Counted from the stretch's first letter, positions 45,801-57,829 are shown. The stretch is 64,000 bases of DNA from Stenocarpella maydis (GCA_002270565.1 NQMI01000093.1:84138-148137), one strand, 5' to 3'. Program-made: numbers and translations. The notes: generated from the letters alone by a model not told the origin.

Positions 45801-47212
45801 CCTTGAAAGGCCCAACAAGCTCAACTGACTAACAAATCGACCACGGTGATGCCCGGGGCCCTTTAGCCACTTCATTATGACCCCAACTTGAAGTGAACAG
45901 ATGCAGACAGGAGTCTTGGGAACGGCAATCATTCAGGCGAACAGGGATCAACAGGTGATCATCTGCCCCACACATGCAGGCTGAAGAGGACCTTTTGAAT
46001 TATGGAGTATATCACTCACTTGTTATGGCCATGTATACTGACGGGATGCCATCGTAATGTTGCAACACTACTTTTTAACTAAAGTCCGTGAAAATGACTC
46101 GCCCGTTATCGCCAAGCAACCAAACATAGAAATCATCCGCCTGATCCAACAACGATGAATATAAAGATGAGCAAGACTGAATATTACTTCGTCAGAGTTC
46201 TGTTCCGGCCCGAAACATTCACGCTCGCCAGCTCAAAGGGCAGAAGGACCGATGGTTGACCTCCCGTCGAAGGATGATGCGCTGCAACACCAAGAATGGC
46301 TATCTCGTCCCCGGATCAATGGGATTTAGAGCCTACAGTTTAATGATGGCGGGCGAGTGCACATGTGATGAGATGCGCGGAGTTGGAGATCTGCAGCGTA
46401 AGTGCTCACTTTTTGGCGGCCGCGAGACATTTCCAAACAGCAGCAGGGTCGAGCCGCATAGTCGACGAGACATGGGAGTAGCAGAACCGAAACACATTGT
46501 TGTCCATCATGGAAATGAAGGGCATCCTCAATAAGTGGCCACGTTTTGATCAACAAATCTCGGGAGTGATTGGAAGTACCCAAGACAAAAGTTGTGGCGT
46601 TTCATTGGCCGCACATCTATCAGTGATATATTGTGCAAGGGGGCAGGCAACCCCAATCCCGTCTGGGCATGCACGTCGTCGTCCATGGACTTCAGACGAT
46701 GATTGCACAGGAAGCATTCATTGGCATCGGACGAGAACAGGACGACAAGTGGGTAGTGAATGGGATGCAGTGATGAACAGATGATAAGGAAAATCCCACG
46801 CGTCGGGGACGTGCCAAGCAATAACGAAACAACTCCAAGCAACAAGCAAGTCAAGCCAACCCGCATGGAGCCGGCTAAGGCTTAGTAAGCTTTCATCGTG
46901 CCTTTTACCGCCTACCGGGTTGAGAGGCGAGCAGAGTTTATCGATAAGGATTTTTCTGGTGGGGGTGCAGATTGCTCACACCCATCGCATGCGAAGACCA
47001 TCATCAACACACAAGGAGAAACACGTTCAATCTGTCGCATTCACCACTCACCTTGCCCAAACCTACCGCCTCACCAGGTCCCTTAGTCTTCCCCTTTCTC
47101 TACAGCCGGCTGTCCTTGTCGAGGAGAATTTGCCAGGTTAACACAGCAAACTGGACGAAAGCATCAACTGACGTTTCGATCAAGGATTTTGTTTTGACGG
47201 ATCGAAACCAAC
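42850..47212. other. Long stretch with no supported gene
   Basis: Overlapping frames at 43369-44117 and 44199-44669 are the longest but contradict one another and show no motif or clean intron. The region 44575-44880 is AT-rich. A short tandem duplication (CTATACTGTACCCGACGCC) lies near 45340. The end of the stretch is the promoter of NOB1. Confidence 0.4.
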
Positions 47213-48717
47213 ATGGCGACAGAGCAGAGCGCTGCGGCCAAGGGCCAGAAGCGCATCCACAGCCTTGTTGTCGATACTGGCCCGCTGATCAAGAACGAGC
47301 CAGCACTGTCCACACTTATTTCCGAGTCCGAGGAGATCTACACCATCCCGTCTGTCCTTGCCGAGATAAAAGTATGCTCTTCCTGGCGCTTTTGAAATGG
47401 TAACTCAGTTCACACCGGACCTCTGGACTGACCACCGTCACAGGATGAAGCTACTCGCGCCCGAGTCCAGACGACCCTTCTCCCGTTTCTGAAGCTGCGA
47501 AGCCCACGGCCGGAGTCCGTCAAGTTTATCACCGACTTCTCGAGGCGGACAGGAGACCTCGAGGTCATGAGCAAGCCTGATATACACCTGCTGGCGCTAT
47601 GCTACGAATTGGAGATTGAGAGAAATGGTGGTGACTGGAGGATACGGAACAGCCCAACCCAGAAGGGCTTGAACGGCAAGCCACCAACGCAAGGCGAGGC
47701 TGCCGAAGAGAAGAAAGATTCCGAAGACGGGGATGTTGACGCACAGCTGGAGAAGCTAAGCCTCGGCGAGCAATCGGAGGAGCCCACTCGAGTAAGCGAG
47801 CAGCAGGCCTCCGAGGTAACTTGTCACCAAGAGACGGAGGCACCAGCCGCCGAGCCAGCAAGCGAGTGTACACAAGGGGAGAGCACAGCGGAGCAAAATG
47901 CCGGCGCAGTGGTGGCTGCTGACGAGGATGCCAAAGACCAAGTTGAACCAGACGCCCCGGAGCAGGCCGACGATGCGGAGCAGCAGCCCTCAGCCGACGA
48001 TGACAGCGACGGCTGGATAACACCATCCAACCTGAAGAGGAAGCAGGCGGAGGACTCGCGGGTCTCTACGCCTTCTGAGGCGATCGAGATGACACTGCAA
48101 GCAGCTCTTCTCACCTCCGACTTTGCCATGCAAAACGTGGCTCTGCGGATAAACCTCTTGTACGTGAACCCTTCTCTGACAGTGTACCCTGCACAGTTAC
48201 AACCAATACTAACCGACGTCTCCTCGCCAGCCTCGTCTCCCCATCCAACCTCAGTCGCATCAAGAAGCTCAAGACGTGGGTGCTGCGGTGCTACGGGTGC
48301 TTCAGCGTGACGCGGCAGATGGACAAGCAGTTCTGCCCCAAGTGCGGGCAGGCGACGCTGACGCGGACGAGCTGCAGCACCGACAGCTCGGGCCGCATGC
48401 AGCTGCACCTCAAGCGCAACTTCCAGTACAACAAGCGCGGCAACGTCTACAGCATCCCCAAGCCGGTGCACGGCACCGCTAGCGGCAAGATGGCGGGCGT
48501 GCAGGGCGGCGGCAAGGGCCACTGGGGCAAGGACCTCATCCTGGCCGAGGACCAGCAGGAGTACCAGCGCAGGACGGCCGAGGACCGCAGGCTGCGCCAG
48601 AGGGACCTCATGGACGAGGACTACCTGCCGAACCTGGTGACCGGGGAGAGGACCGGTGGGCATGGGCGGATCAAGGTCGGGGCGGGCAGGAACGTCAACG
48701 CGAAGAAGAGGCGTTGA
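47213..48717 (+). CDS. NOB1: NOB1, 20S pre-rRNA D-site endonuclease
   Basis: Three exons (47213-47371, 47444-48159 and 48231-48717) join in frame to 453 residues. The N-terminal PIN nuclease domain has VVDTGPLIK (residues ~19-27) with the first catalytic Asp and YTIPSVLAEIKDEATRAR with the second acidic cluster. The middle is a long acidic, Glu/Ala-rich linker, longer than in yeast, then DDSDGWITPSNLKRKQ. The zinc ribbon has CYGC (~312-315) and CPKCGQATL (~327-335). The C-terminus has LKRNFQYNKRGNVYSIP and LPNLVTGERTGGHGRIKVG, as in all Nob1 proteins. Nob1 cuts 20S pre-rRNA to mature 18S rRNA at the 3' end in the cytoplasm. The gene is intact. Next to it is NOP10, another ribosome-biogenesis gene. 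Confidence 0.96.
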
Positions 48718-49366
48718 GAAAGGGCGGTGTTTGGCCAGCGGTTGACACGACTGCTCGGGTTGATGTTCCTACAACTATGGCCTTGCTGATTTAGGCCCAC
48801 GAGGGCCACTGGCTGGGGCTCGCTTTTGTGATAGACATGATATCAAAAAAAAAAACTTGGGGGCCACCGTTGTCAGGAATTTGGATTTCTTTTTTCCGAT
48901 TCCATCCTATTCCATCCTCCTGACCTATAAATGAAGCAAAATCTTGCTGCCCACCAACGCCTCCCCGAAACCCCCAAACTCCTTCCTGAACTGACATCGA
49001 TGCAGTGCCTCCCTCCTTGGCTAGAACATTCATATCCTGCTGTCACTATGCCCGCCCCACTGCCCCAGTTTCTCACATTTTGATTTTGTCGGAGGTGATT
49101 GCGGGCCATATCGTCGGTATCAAGGGCATGGTTAGGCCTTGGCCGCGTGGTGCCGACGGCGTGGCACACTGACAGCTCCACCAACAAGCAGTCTTCACAC
49201 GCCGGCGGGTAGACCCTTTTTGTTATATATTTTTTACTTCCCCCCGTTGTTTCTTTCCTGTCGCACCCGCCGAGTCGCTTTTCAGCAGGGGCCCCTTTCT
49301 ATCCGTCGAGACCGCGACGGGAGGGAGTCGGCGAGGGGGGGCAACAGCGAAAACAGAGAAGCCGTC
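48718..49366. other. Intergenic region between convergent NOB1 and NOP10
   Basis: Carries the 3' regions of both genes. A poly-A run lies near 48845. No gene is supported. Confidence 0.5.
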
Positions 49367-49546
49367 CTAGATGCCCTGCGGCAGGCGGCCGAACCTCTTG
49401 CGCAGCAGGTTGCGGTGCTTGCTCCACTTGTCGTCGGGCGAGAAGCGCGCCGGATGCGCCGACTTGGTGACCTTGCCCTCGAGGACCTTCTTGAGGGTGT
49501 AGGTGCGCTTGCCCGAGGCCGGGTCGACGTTGCACATCAGATGCAT
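49367..49546 (-). CDS. NOP10: NOP10, H/ACA snoRNP subunit
   Basis: The 59-residue protein starts at MHLMCNVD (49546); the open frame continues upstream, but only this part matches the family. [18 protein letters not shown] and [20 protein letters not shown] are the hallmark Nop10 sequence, and the length is normal for the family (about 58-65). Nop10 binds the pseudouridine synthase Cbf5/dyskerin in H/ACA particles that modify rRNA in the nucleolus and help telomerase in animals. The first zinc-binding Cys pair of archaeal Nop10 is absent, as in eukaryotes. A TG dinucleotide run lies about 120 bp upstream of the start, in the leader. Confidence 0.93.
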   Translation of the reverse strand: MHLMCNVDPASGKRTYTLKKVLEGKVTKSAHPARFSPDDKWSKHRNLLRKRFGRLPQGI

Positions 49547-49668
49547 GTTGTGGGTGGGGCCGGGGGGGGGTTGGATTTCGTGGGGAGGATGAGTGGTTTT
49601 CGATTTTGGACCCTCCTTTTGTTCCTGTCGCTGGGTTGGTCGTGTCGTTGTTGCTGACGGCGGTGGTG

Positions 49669-49688
49669 CTTGTGTGTGTGTGTGTGTG
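49669..49688. repeat. (TG)n microsatellite in the NOP10 leader
   Basis: About ten TG units on the plus strand, CA on the NOP10 coding strand. Confidence 0.9.
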
Positions 49689-49809
49689 GTCTTTGCAAGG
49701 AAGAGAGAAAAAGCTGCCGTCGGTCCGAGTTTTCGACAGACGCTGAAGCTTCGGTGTTTTAGTGGGGCTGGGGTCTTTGCTAGCGCCTGGGCTTGGTGGC
49801 CAATCATGG

Positions 49810-50670
49810 AGCTGCGCTGGCGGGGCTAGACTAGCTTAGATGGTCAAGGTCAACTACGGAGTACACCTCGCCCACGCCCTCGCCCTCACAGCGAGTTTTC
49901 CAAGAGAAGAGCACCGTACAATTTCCATCGTCGCGAGATCTTTGACTCCTGTCAGTGCCCTGGAAATCTCTTCTTTTATTTTCATGATCAGTGGCGCATT
50001 TCTAAGCCCTACCTCGGGAGTAGCCTGGAATATTTAGGTAGCGTTTTCCACCAGTTAAGTCCTCTCGGGATGATGCATACATTTATCGACGGCTCTGTAA
50101 TAAGAATTTCTCTGCGGAGCTATCGTGGCATCCGAGCTGCTGCTGGATATGAATGAAAATTATTTGATGCGGCGGAAGATAGATGTACACAGTCTGGACA
50201 CCCTGAGCGGGTCCTTTACTGCCTTGGCCCGCGGTCACAAATTTATATCTCGAAGAAAGAAACCCATATCACCCAGCAGTAGATCTGTCAGGTCCATCGT
50301 TGCAATACACAGCTCAGGTCTGGCCCTCTCAATCCTTAAGGCCATCCTCTACCCAGCGCCACCCGGAGCCCTGCCACCTGCGCTGGCGAGATTCCACGGC
50401 TACATCTCAAGCCCTCCAACCCCCGACTCACTCTCGGCCTATGACGACGAATCGATAGAAACGATAGCCACACTCATCTTCTCCATAATCAATGTCATCA
50501 TCAGAGTCGGTCATGTAGGATCTCTAGACCTTATCTACCCGGCGGCCCCAAAGAGCAGTATCGCCATACCGTTATGTTCATGCTCCTTCCCAGCTGTCAA
50601 ATTTAGTAGGGTTCTGAGCAGGTTGGGCTAAAGTCCTTTCGGGTCCGATATCCCACATCACCACCAGCCG
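49810..50670. other. Intergenic stretch with one uncertain ORF
   Basis: A plus-strand frame of 168 codons (50125-50631) is open but has no recognisable domain. Fragments on the opposite strand look equally coding, so I do not call a gene. Confidence 0.3.
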
Positions 50671-50675
50671 GCCGA

Positions 50676-52268
50676 CTATTCGTTCACTTCCTGCCAGTAC
50701 CGTCCCATCTCGAATATCAACGCATCCATATCGTTCACAAGAGCCGGATCCCAGGTACCCGTCTCCACATTCCAGGCTGTGCACCCTGATACAGGAACCA
50801 GCCGATGGCCGGGATGATCACAACAGCACACAGTCAGGTCCAGTCGACGTTGTTGCCACAGCGTCTCCTTTAGATCCGTAATCAGATGTCCCAGCGGCGT
50901 GATACGGTAGACCTTGGCCGTGCCCGTCATCCAGGCTGGTGGGGTCCCACAGGGTATGATGGGACGCGTGATCACGGGGATTGACCACTCGGAAAGCCAG
51001 GTCATACTGTCCTCCATGCTCATGCTGGGCTCTGGGTGCGTACTGGGCATTGGGTGCGTCCTGGGCGTCAGGTCCATCTCCAACATGAACCGCCAGGATC
51101 CTTCGCTGAGTGCGTTGGCGCGAGCCGCAAACTTCACCAGGTTGCGCATGCCTGGTAGGGCTGCCACAAGCCCCTGGAGAATGTCGCTGCAGGCCTGCTC
51201 CCTCGTGTCCACGGCCCTACCCGAGCCATCCTCGTACTCGTCCAGGTATCCGATCAGCTCCAGCCAGCGGAGCTGCGGCCACACCGAGCCGCTTGCCGTC
51301 AGGAGGAATTGTGCCATGCTCATCTGGTTGTCGAGGTGGATGAACACCAGCTTGTTGCTCCAAATCGAGATCAAAGGAGTCAGGGCCTGGGTGATGGCGA
51401 CTCGGCGTTCGTGCCCGATTTGACAGTGACGGCGTTTGCGATCGCGACTCAGTCTGGTTGAAATCTCCAGTCTGGAGAGGCTCGGCGTGGAGGCATGCAT
51501 GTCGCGTATTATTCCTTGAGGCCAACCGTTAATATAACCAGGATGCGCGTGGGAGAGACTGGGACACGGGCACTTACCGCTCACGTCATCGGCCACCTCT
51601 TGAGGAGGTCCCGTACCTGGCAATTCAAGGCTTGCGGTGTGGATACTCGGCAGCTTTGCAAAAATAGAGTTCATGGCGGCGTGGTCCAGAAGGAAGGCCT
51701 TGAACTTGTGACACATAAAGTATGAATCGTTCACCGTGAATCTGCCAATGGCCGGAACCACAGGGAGGTTGTTGAAGTTGCACGAGAAGGTGAATCGCTT
51801 CCGTCGGTCATTGAGAATGACTGAACAGATGGCCGGAGGGGGCTCGATGAGTGTCTTGAATGTGAGGAGGCTCTCTGGGTTTCTGTCCACACGACTCCAG
51901 CCTCCCATGACGTTGAAAACCTGTGTGAGAGAGTTCTCAACATGTCGCTCCCATGTTAATTGGGTCCAGTCCGTGGAGTCGCTGCAAGTGATAGAGAACT
52001 CGATTTCTTTCAGCAGACCTTGGCGTTTGGTGCAAATATCTCCGAACTCGGCGATCTCGCTGTCGTTGGTTGCGATGGACTCGAAAAGAATTCGCTCAGC
52101 AACTGGATTCCATAAAGAGTTGATGCAAGCAGATCGTGGCAGAGCGAACAAGGGTGTGAAAGAGATGGCATATTCGATGATCTGTATGCGAAGCTCCTTG
52201 GGGAGCTCGGGGTACTTGTGAAATTCTGTCAATTGGCAGGGGGGCTGAGTATATTTAAAGGTTGCCAT
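50676..52268 (-). CDS. F-box-like protein (DUF6546-type), 530 residues
   Basis: A single uninterrupted exon starts at MATFKYTQPPCQL. Near the N-terminus, YPELPKELRIQIIEYAISF resembles the degenerate F-box of a large fungal family. It is followed by a WNPVAERILFESI segment equivalent to the VCREWQxxFExxTF motif and by LLKEIEFSI where the family has VRHIWLRIEL. The rest is leucine-rich and probably forms irregular repeats (LSRLEIST, LRWLELIGYL). F-box proteins usually recruit substrates to SCF ubiquitin ligases, but these divergent fungal members are uncharacterised. A relative with the same N-terminal pattern lies at 59.7-61.3 kb. The gene is intact. Confidence 0.65.
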   Translation of the reverse strand: MATFKYTQPPCQLTEFHKYPELPKELRIQIIEYAISFTPLFALPRSACINSLWNPVAERILFESIATNDSEIAEFGDICTKRQGLLKEIEFSITCSDSTDWTQLTWERHVENSLTQVFNVMGGWSRVDRNPESLLTFKTLIEPPPAICSVILNDRRKRFTFSCNFNNLPVVPAIGRFTVNDSYFMCHKFKAFLLDHAAMNSIFAKLPSIHTASLELPGTGPPQEVADDVSGKCPCPSLSHAHPGYINGWPQGIIRDMHASTPSLSRLEISTRLSRDRKRRHCQIGHERRVAITQALTPLISIWSNKLVFIHLDNQMSMAQFLLTASGSVWPQLRWLELIGYLDEYEDGSGRAVDTREQACSDILQGLVAALPGMRNLVKFAARANALSEGSWRFMLEMDLTPRTHPMPSTHPEPSMSMEDSMTWLSEWSIPVITRPIIPCGTPPAWMTGTAKVYRITPLGHLITDLKETLWQQRRLDLTVCCCDHPGHRLVPVSGCTAWNVETGTWDPALVNDMDALIFEMGRYWQEVNE

Positions 52269-52269
52269 G

Positions 52270-53637
52270 GTTGCCTGTGGACTGCGATGACCATGCGAGG
52301 GGAGTGGTTGTGCTGATTTCGTGCGCCAGGTAATATGGTGTTTGTACTGGAAGAGCTTTTGGAAAGGTTGTCAAAAGGTTCTGGCAGAGGGCTTTTATAT
52401 AAAATTAGCTTGACAAGGGAAGGTGAATGAGGTTGCATGGTCACTCGTGTCTGGTTCCTAGACCTATTCACTGTTGGATTAACCAACAACATTAACAAAG
52501 TGGCGGGACAGCCCCCAGCAGGATCAGGCCCGATAGATAAGCAAGTCTCCGACAAAATGATTCATTGATATTAAACTAAATGTGGCCTATATATCACATC
52601 AATACAGCATGCAAAGATAATCAAGAAGTAATCCCTCCGGTTTGAAAATTAGTACGTAACTATACACCCCAATTTATGTGACTGGCATATATGTCATGGA
52701 CACTGTAGATACTTGACAAACAATTGCTATCTGCATAAGTTTCCAAATCATCACCTCGTTGGTCTATTATCCAAGTTAAGTTCTTAGTGCAAACAGCCTC
52801 AAACCATTATTCACTATTCTGTTGACTTTTTGAATGAGATTGAATTTCTATCTGTCACCTTATACTTTAGTATCCATATGAATAAATCGGATGCCACTTT
52901 ACCAATGGTATTTTCACGAAAAGTGCGTAGTCGATCAGGCACTTACTTTTTCCAAAGTTGGAAGACTGCGCAGGCGTTTGGGGCCGCCGGCAACGACTCA
53001 AAGGGTATAGCAGGGACACTCACAGAGGGTCCTTACATGCCTCAGTTTTTCGACATGACTGAGGGTCAACATGTTGAAATACGATGATATAATTTATAAC
53101 CATTTCCCCAGGACAAAGGAAATGGAACATCTGAATTATATGCTGGAAACCTTCCGCGTATTTGACGTGGATGACGTAGATGACGTGGATGACTGTCCAA
53201 CAGTTGTCGAAACACGGGCTCAAGAGCGCAGGACAATGGAATGTCGATTGTTCGGAAAGGGAGTTCAATCATGGGGAAAGCTTCTGGATGCAGTTACCAG
53301 AAGCAACGCATCTGCGGGGCTCAAAGCTGTTGGGGGGCAGGTCGGCAATAGCTCGTGCGTCTTCAGAGCCGGAACACGGGCCATTCGAGACATCAGCAAG
53401 GGTTACAAGCCCTCCGGCCTCTTGAGTGTCGTTTGCACCTTACAAGTTGCGAGTACGATGAGGTCCTCCGTTCCGGCCTCGGAACAAGTCTGTACAGAAA
53501 AAGAGTAAGCCTGCAACAATTCCACAGCTAATGTTTACATGCATTAGAAGCCGATAATTTCTAGATTTGTCGATGATATTCCGCGCTGGGTTTCTCTGTT
53601 GGAACTGGATGTTCAAAGCCTCTTGGCCGAAATAATC
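52270..53637. other. Stretch with possible 5' exons of the gene at 53.6 kb
   Basis: A plus-strand frame at 53071-53508 contains tandem GTNGATGAC repeats (near 53168) coding Val-Asp-Asp, and ends at a GTAAGC donor. How it joins the next exon is uncertain. Confidence 0.3.
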
Positions 53638-54334
53638 AGTCTTCAAAACTGCGGAGGACGGAGCAAGACAATTCACCTCGGTGGGATCTTTGGAATTCTT
53701 GCATATCCTGGTCAAAAACCTCGTAAAAGCATCAGGGCCGATCGAACACTGTCTTGAAAACCCCGATGGCTCTTACCGGCTGTCGGAGCTACGAGGAAGA
53801 CACAGTTCCGAGAATGGGCCTGCTCACCACCACGAGAGCAGAGTTTCTCTAGTTCAGTGGTACTCTTTACTCGACTCAGATACAGGACGACAAAGCATAT
53901 ATACTCGTACACTAAAGCTACTGGATTTAGATTGGGGCTCTATCCTCCTGGCTCGCATCACTGTATTGATGGTAGGCGCAATATTCACCGCAGTCCTCTT
54001 GTATTTATGTGGTGGGTACTTAGAGGACATTGCCACTATCGCTCAGGTTAACGCGCTGATAATATGGCGAAACGGATTATTAATCCCTTCTCTATTCCTT
54101 CTGGCTTCACAATTCGGAACGGACAGGGATTCAAACTCTACGGTTGCCCGGAACTGTGCCATTCTTGCCACGTATATCGGAATTCCGCTTCATAGGGACC
54201 CTGGAAGCTGGCCAATCAAATCGTGGACGCCCAGCCCCGTGCTGGCAGACAGTTCCTCTGTGGATGTGTCTAAGGAAAATGTAGAAGCCATGCAGATACC
54301 TCATGATTATCATATCATGCTCGACTCGAGGTAA
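53638..54334 (+). CDS. Hypothetical protein, C-terminal exon with two membrane segments
   Basis: The frame opens after an AATCAG acceptor (53632-53637) and runs about 230 codons to a TAA. It reads KTAEDGARQFTSVGSLEFLH, then LARITVLMVGAIFTAVLLYL, a clear transmembrane helix, and a second one about 30 residues later (GLLIPSLFLLASQF). The tail is acidic and ends MLDSR. A nearby GTAAGC donor (53506) could supply the upstream exon, but the phase is not settled, so the start is unknown. I recognise no family. Confidence 0.45.
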
Positions 54335-54641
54335 TAATACCATCTTCTTGTGCATAGCGTGCAAGAGTGCTACCATTGTTTCTGTTAGCATTTGTCACAT
54401 GTGTGCATGGTGATATTATCAGTGGGCAAATCTTATTGTTGAGCACAGGAATTCGAATTTCTCCGGTAAGACCTAACCGCAAAGGGACATCATAGTCACG
54501 CATGCACTCCGGCATCGTTGTGAACGGAATAACTGCTCAATGATCCTGGAGTTGCGATTCAAGAACGTCAAAGCTATCAAAGAAGTTATCGGAAACATCA
54601 AATTTGAGCATGCAGTGCAAGTGAAATTCCCTGTGATGTTA

Positions 54642-56567
54642 CTACCAGTCGAAATCCATGACCTCTCTCTGCGCTTGTTTCCTCGCCGAATCTGCGTCTG
54701 CCAACGGCTCAATGTCTATTTCAACCAACACAGTCTTGCCGTCCGCTGTATTCGCAATGCAGTCTTGAATAATACCCGTGAGGTGTCGCTTCAAAGAATC
54801 AAATTGGTCTTCCCTACCGCGGCAGACCAAGTGCTCAGCGTGCGCCCTGGGGGCGGTCAGCCGAAAACGCAGATACTGGAATTGAGACCATTCCAAATGT
54901 ACCGGAAGCTCCTCTTCCAGACGGGACAAGGTCTTGTTCCGGAAGCTCCCTTCCGGTTTCCACCAAGAGCTTTGGAGCTCCGGATGATGGCAGACAACGC
55001 GGTACAGGAAGTCCACCCGGGGTTGCGCCACAGGCGGCGCCTGAAGTGCGCTCTCATTCTCAGTTAGCTTTTCATCGGCCGCCTTGCTGTTCCCCTCAGG
55101 CGGGACTGACGAGGAGACCAAGGGAACCGGAGAGGATTGTCTTGTGAGAGGCATCACCTCAATCGATGTTCGAGGAGCTCCGTCAGTCAACCCCACCTGT
55201 GCCGAAGGCCCAGCCTCGTTGGTACTGTTGCTTGTCTGAACTGGATCAGGATCGGTCTCCGCATCCAGCTGCTTGATTTGTTGGTGTACAAAGCCTGTTA
55301 CAGACTCGCCTTCATCCGTCACCTCGCTAATGGTAACCCTGCAAGGGTTTGCTGATCCACGATCCCAGGGAGGCAGGATATCAGGCGTAACTATGTTGTT
55401 TGGTTCAACTACAGCAAGGCGTTCGATGCTCTCAAACTCTGGGCTCGACATGCGTTCCGGGGACTGGAGCGCTTGCTGAACCTCTTCTTCTGTTGCGCGG
55501 CCAGTCAGGTTGCGGAGCTTCCGCTTCCGGGGTGAGTATCTAGATTTATCAACACGAGCAGGCTGTTTTCCGGCTTTTTTGGATGACATGTGACGGCTAG
55601 ACGTCCTGCTGTGGCCTCTGTGTGGCTTGGTAGCGGTCTCCATGGTGGCAACGGGAGCAACTTGGCGGCCATCGCTTCCAATCCCTGTTGACATCACTGC
55701 GAATATGGGCTCATTCTGCCAAAATGTCAGAGATATTTACTTCTAGGAAGAGTTGATCGACGCTTGAGATAGCTTACCGACGATGCCTGGACGGGTGGGT
55801 CGGGGCTTGTAGGAAATCTATATGGGTCATGGCTAACCTCCCGCTTGCCCATATGGTGTGGTTGAGGATGAGGTAAGTCCGACTCGATGATATCGGCTTC
55901 GGAGGCGAGTGGCAAACCAGCGAAGTTGATCGCTGTTGATGATCTTCAAGGTTTGTAAGCCAAATAGTCATAGTGGAAGAACAGCAACGTGGGTCATACC
56001 TTGGAGTGCCCGGCGTTCCGACAGCATCATCGCTGGCAGAAGCAGTACCAGCGACATCAGTATCTATCCCGAGCTCCTTACTGGGATCTCTTTCCCTTTG
56101 TGGCTCAGGCTCGCCCGCTTTGTCTTTCCTCTTGTATTTGGTGTTCCGAAATTGCTGGATGTTCAACCGCCAGAAAAGTTGTCGCATGATCCTTTTGATA
56201 CTTGAATATGATTAGCTTCGAAAAGAACTTGTTTAATGACCTGGTGTACTTACTGGAGACTATCAGTTGAATATTTGTACTTGTTTGCGCGACTTGATGA
56301 ACCGTCGTCAGGCCAAAACAGCCTTCCATTTCCGTGCTGTTCCAGATATGAGCGAACCATCTCGTCTAGGGCGACTTGATGATCTCTGCATTTCCAGTCA
56401 TGGATGGAGCTGCCATCCCATCCTTGGCTACTGACAAACGTCTTGCGGAAGATCCGGACGCTATCGTAAAATGCTTGACATCTTGGTAGCTGAGGGTCTC
56501 CATAATCGACTTCTTGTCGTAGAGCGGTGATGGGAGGGATTGATGTTGGATTGATCAGAGACATCAT
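54642..56567 (-). CDS. Hypothetical four-exon protein, 584 residues
   Basis: Exons 56567-56254, 56200-56000, 55943-55778 and 55715-54642 join in frame with GT-AG introns (GTAAGT, GTATGA and GTAAGC donors). The sum is exactly 585 codons including the stop, which supports the model. The start is MMSLINPTSIPPITALRQEV. The first exon looks globular (YDSVRIFRKTFVSSQGWDGS). Exons 2-4 are low-complexity, basic then acidic, with RSRTSS-like text. The C-terminal ~110 residues look globular again (LEWSQFQYLRFRLTAPRAHA, KTVLVEIDIEPL). No domain is recognised. The basic middle part suggests a nuclear protein, but that is a guess. A 10-bp minisatellite begins about 60 bp upstream of the ATG. Confidence 0.65.
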
Positions 56568-56627
56568 AACAAATAAAAACTTCTATTTAGAAAGTGTTTC
56601 AAGGAGAAAGTGAGGAGGATAGGGGGA

Positions 56628-56713
56628 GAGGACAAGAGGACAAGAGGACAAGAGGACAAGAGGACAAGAGGACAAGAGGACAAGAGGACAAGAGGACAAG
56701 AGGACAAGAGGAC
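56628..56713. repeat. 10-bp minisatellite, about eight perfect units
   Basis: GAGGACAAGA is repeated head to tail without change, flanked by purine-rich sequence. It lies just upstream of the gene starting at 56567, whose coding strand therefore has a long pyrimidine tract in its promoter or leader. Confidence 0.95.
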
Positions 56714-56719
56714 ACGGAA

Positions 56720-57395
56720 ATGCAAGGCAATGGAGAGAGGGGGGCAAGAGGAGGTTTTGGGCAGAGGGGGAAGGGAAGACGAAAATTTGGCTGAGGGAGT
56801 AAAGAGGGAGTGACAGGAGCTTTCAAAACAAGGAAACAGTAAGACGGCTACAGAAAAAATGGAAGCGCGCGAAGCGATCATGCCCCCCCCCCTGTCAACA
56901 ACTTGACAACGAAACACCCCCCCAAGGGGGAAATCGGCACAAAACGATGATGTGGGAGCGAAAATAACAGGCCAATCGGGGAACATTAGCAGGGCTCCGG
57001 AATAAATGATTGGATATGGAAATGCAGTTGGTTGTTTTATCTTTCGAATCCTGGACGGGTGACGAATTATTCCTAGGCAGCACACCTGGGCACCCAGCCT
57101 TCGTCAGTGCTAGCTGGCGCACTGCAGGAGGGTTGCAGTAGAAATTTCTGACCGCCAGATGGTTATCTGTAATAGACAGAAATCTTCTTTTTTTGTCATT
57201 ATTTTTCTCAAAAAATATCAGGTTTCGGTCAAGTAGAAAAAGTCGAATGTGCATGGGGGCAGCTCTTCAAAAACTATTTAAAGCAGCGACATCTCCCAGG
57301 AGAGCGCGCTACTCTCACATTGCCCTTTTTCTAAGCACAATATCCTCGTACGACTATTTCTCTCATCAGACAGAGACACGACGAAGGTTCGCAGC
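56720..57395. other. Intergenic region between divergent genes
   Basis: Poly-C near 56885 and poly-T near 57190. The frames over it are by-products of the pyrimidine repeat. It should hold the promoters of the 56567 and 57396 genes. Confidence 0.4.
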
Positions 57396-57827
57396 ATGTC
57401 AAGCCTTGTATCTCTCCGTAGTACTGGCTTCAACGTGCCGTGGCCAATCTTGATAATTCTGCTGCTGGGTTTCAACATAGCCTTTGTTTTTTCTCTAGTT
57501 GCACTGATTGAGGTTTTCCGAAATTGTTTCCTTGGGTCCTTAGGTGAGTGAACTTTTGTTTCGTTGCTGTCCACAATCAAGTCCTGGCCGATAGGCTGAC
57601 TCTACATAGAAACACAGGTACCAGCGCTGCCCCAGACCCCGATTCCGCCAATTCAAATCGTCGAACCATCCATCTACCCAACCCCAGAAAAAGCATTCTA
57701 CAGAGAACCCAACGGGGGAGTCCATGAGTATCGCGCAGGTTATGTACTCAGGATGAATAAAGTTGAGGCTCATGTCATTCCATATCAAGTACAGCAACTG
57801 ATCGATTGTGCCAGCATTCAACCGTGA
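57396..57827 (+). CDS. Small single-pass membrane protein, 121 residues, two exons
   Basis: Exon 1 (57396-57543) and exon 2 (57610-57827) are separated by a 66-bp intron (GTGAGT, a CTGACTC branch, ACATAG) and join in frame to 122 codons with the stop. Residues ~14-40 are strongly hydrophobic (PWPILIILLLGFNIAFVFSL), preceded by a short Ser-rich N-terminus. This is either a signal anchor or a long signal peptide. The rest is hydrophilic and Pro/Gln-rich (VPALPQTPIPPIQIVEPSIY), ending CASIQP. Neither exon alone is long, so the gene is easily missed. Opposite-strand frames across the same DNA lack this splice structure. Family unknown. Confidence 0.6.
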
Positions 57828-57829
57828 TA

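Noticed and set aside
56564..57085. 173-codon minus-strand ORF with repeated Leu/Ser/Cys/Pro text, and plus-strand Lys/Arg/Gln-rich ORFs
   Set aside because: They are produced by the 10-bp minisatellite, which is open in several frames on both strands.
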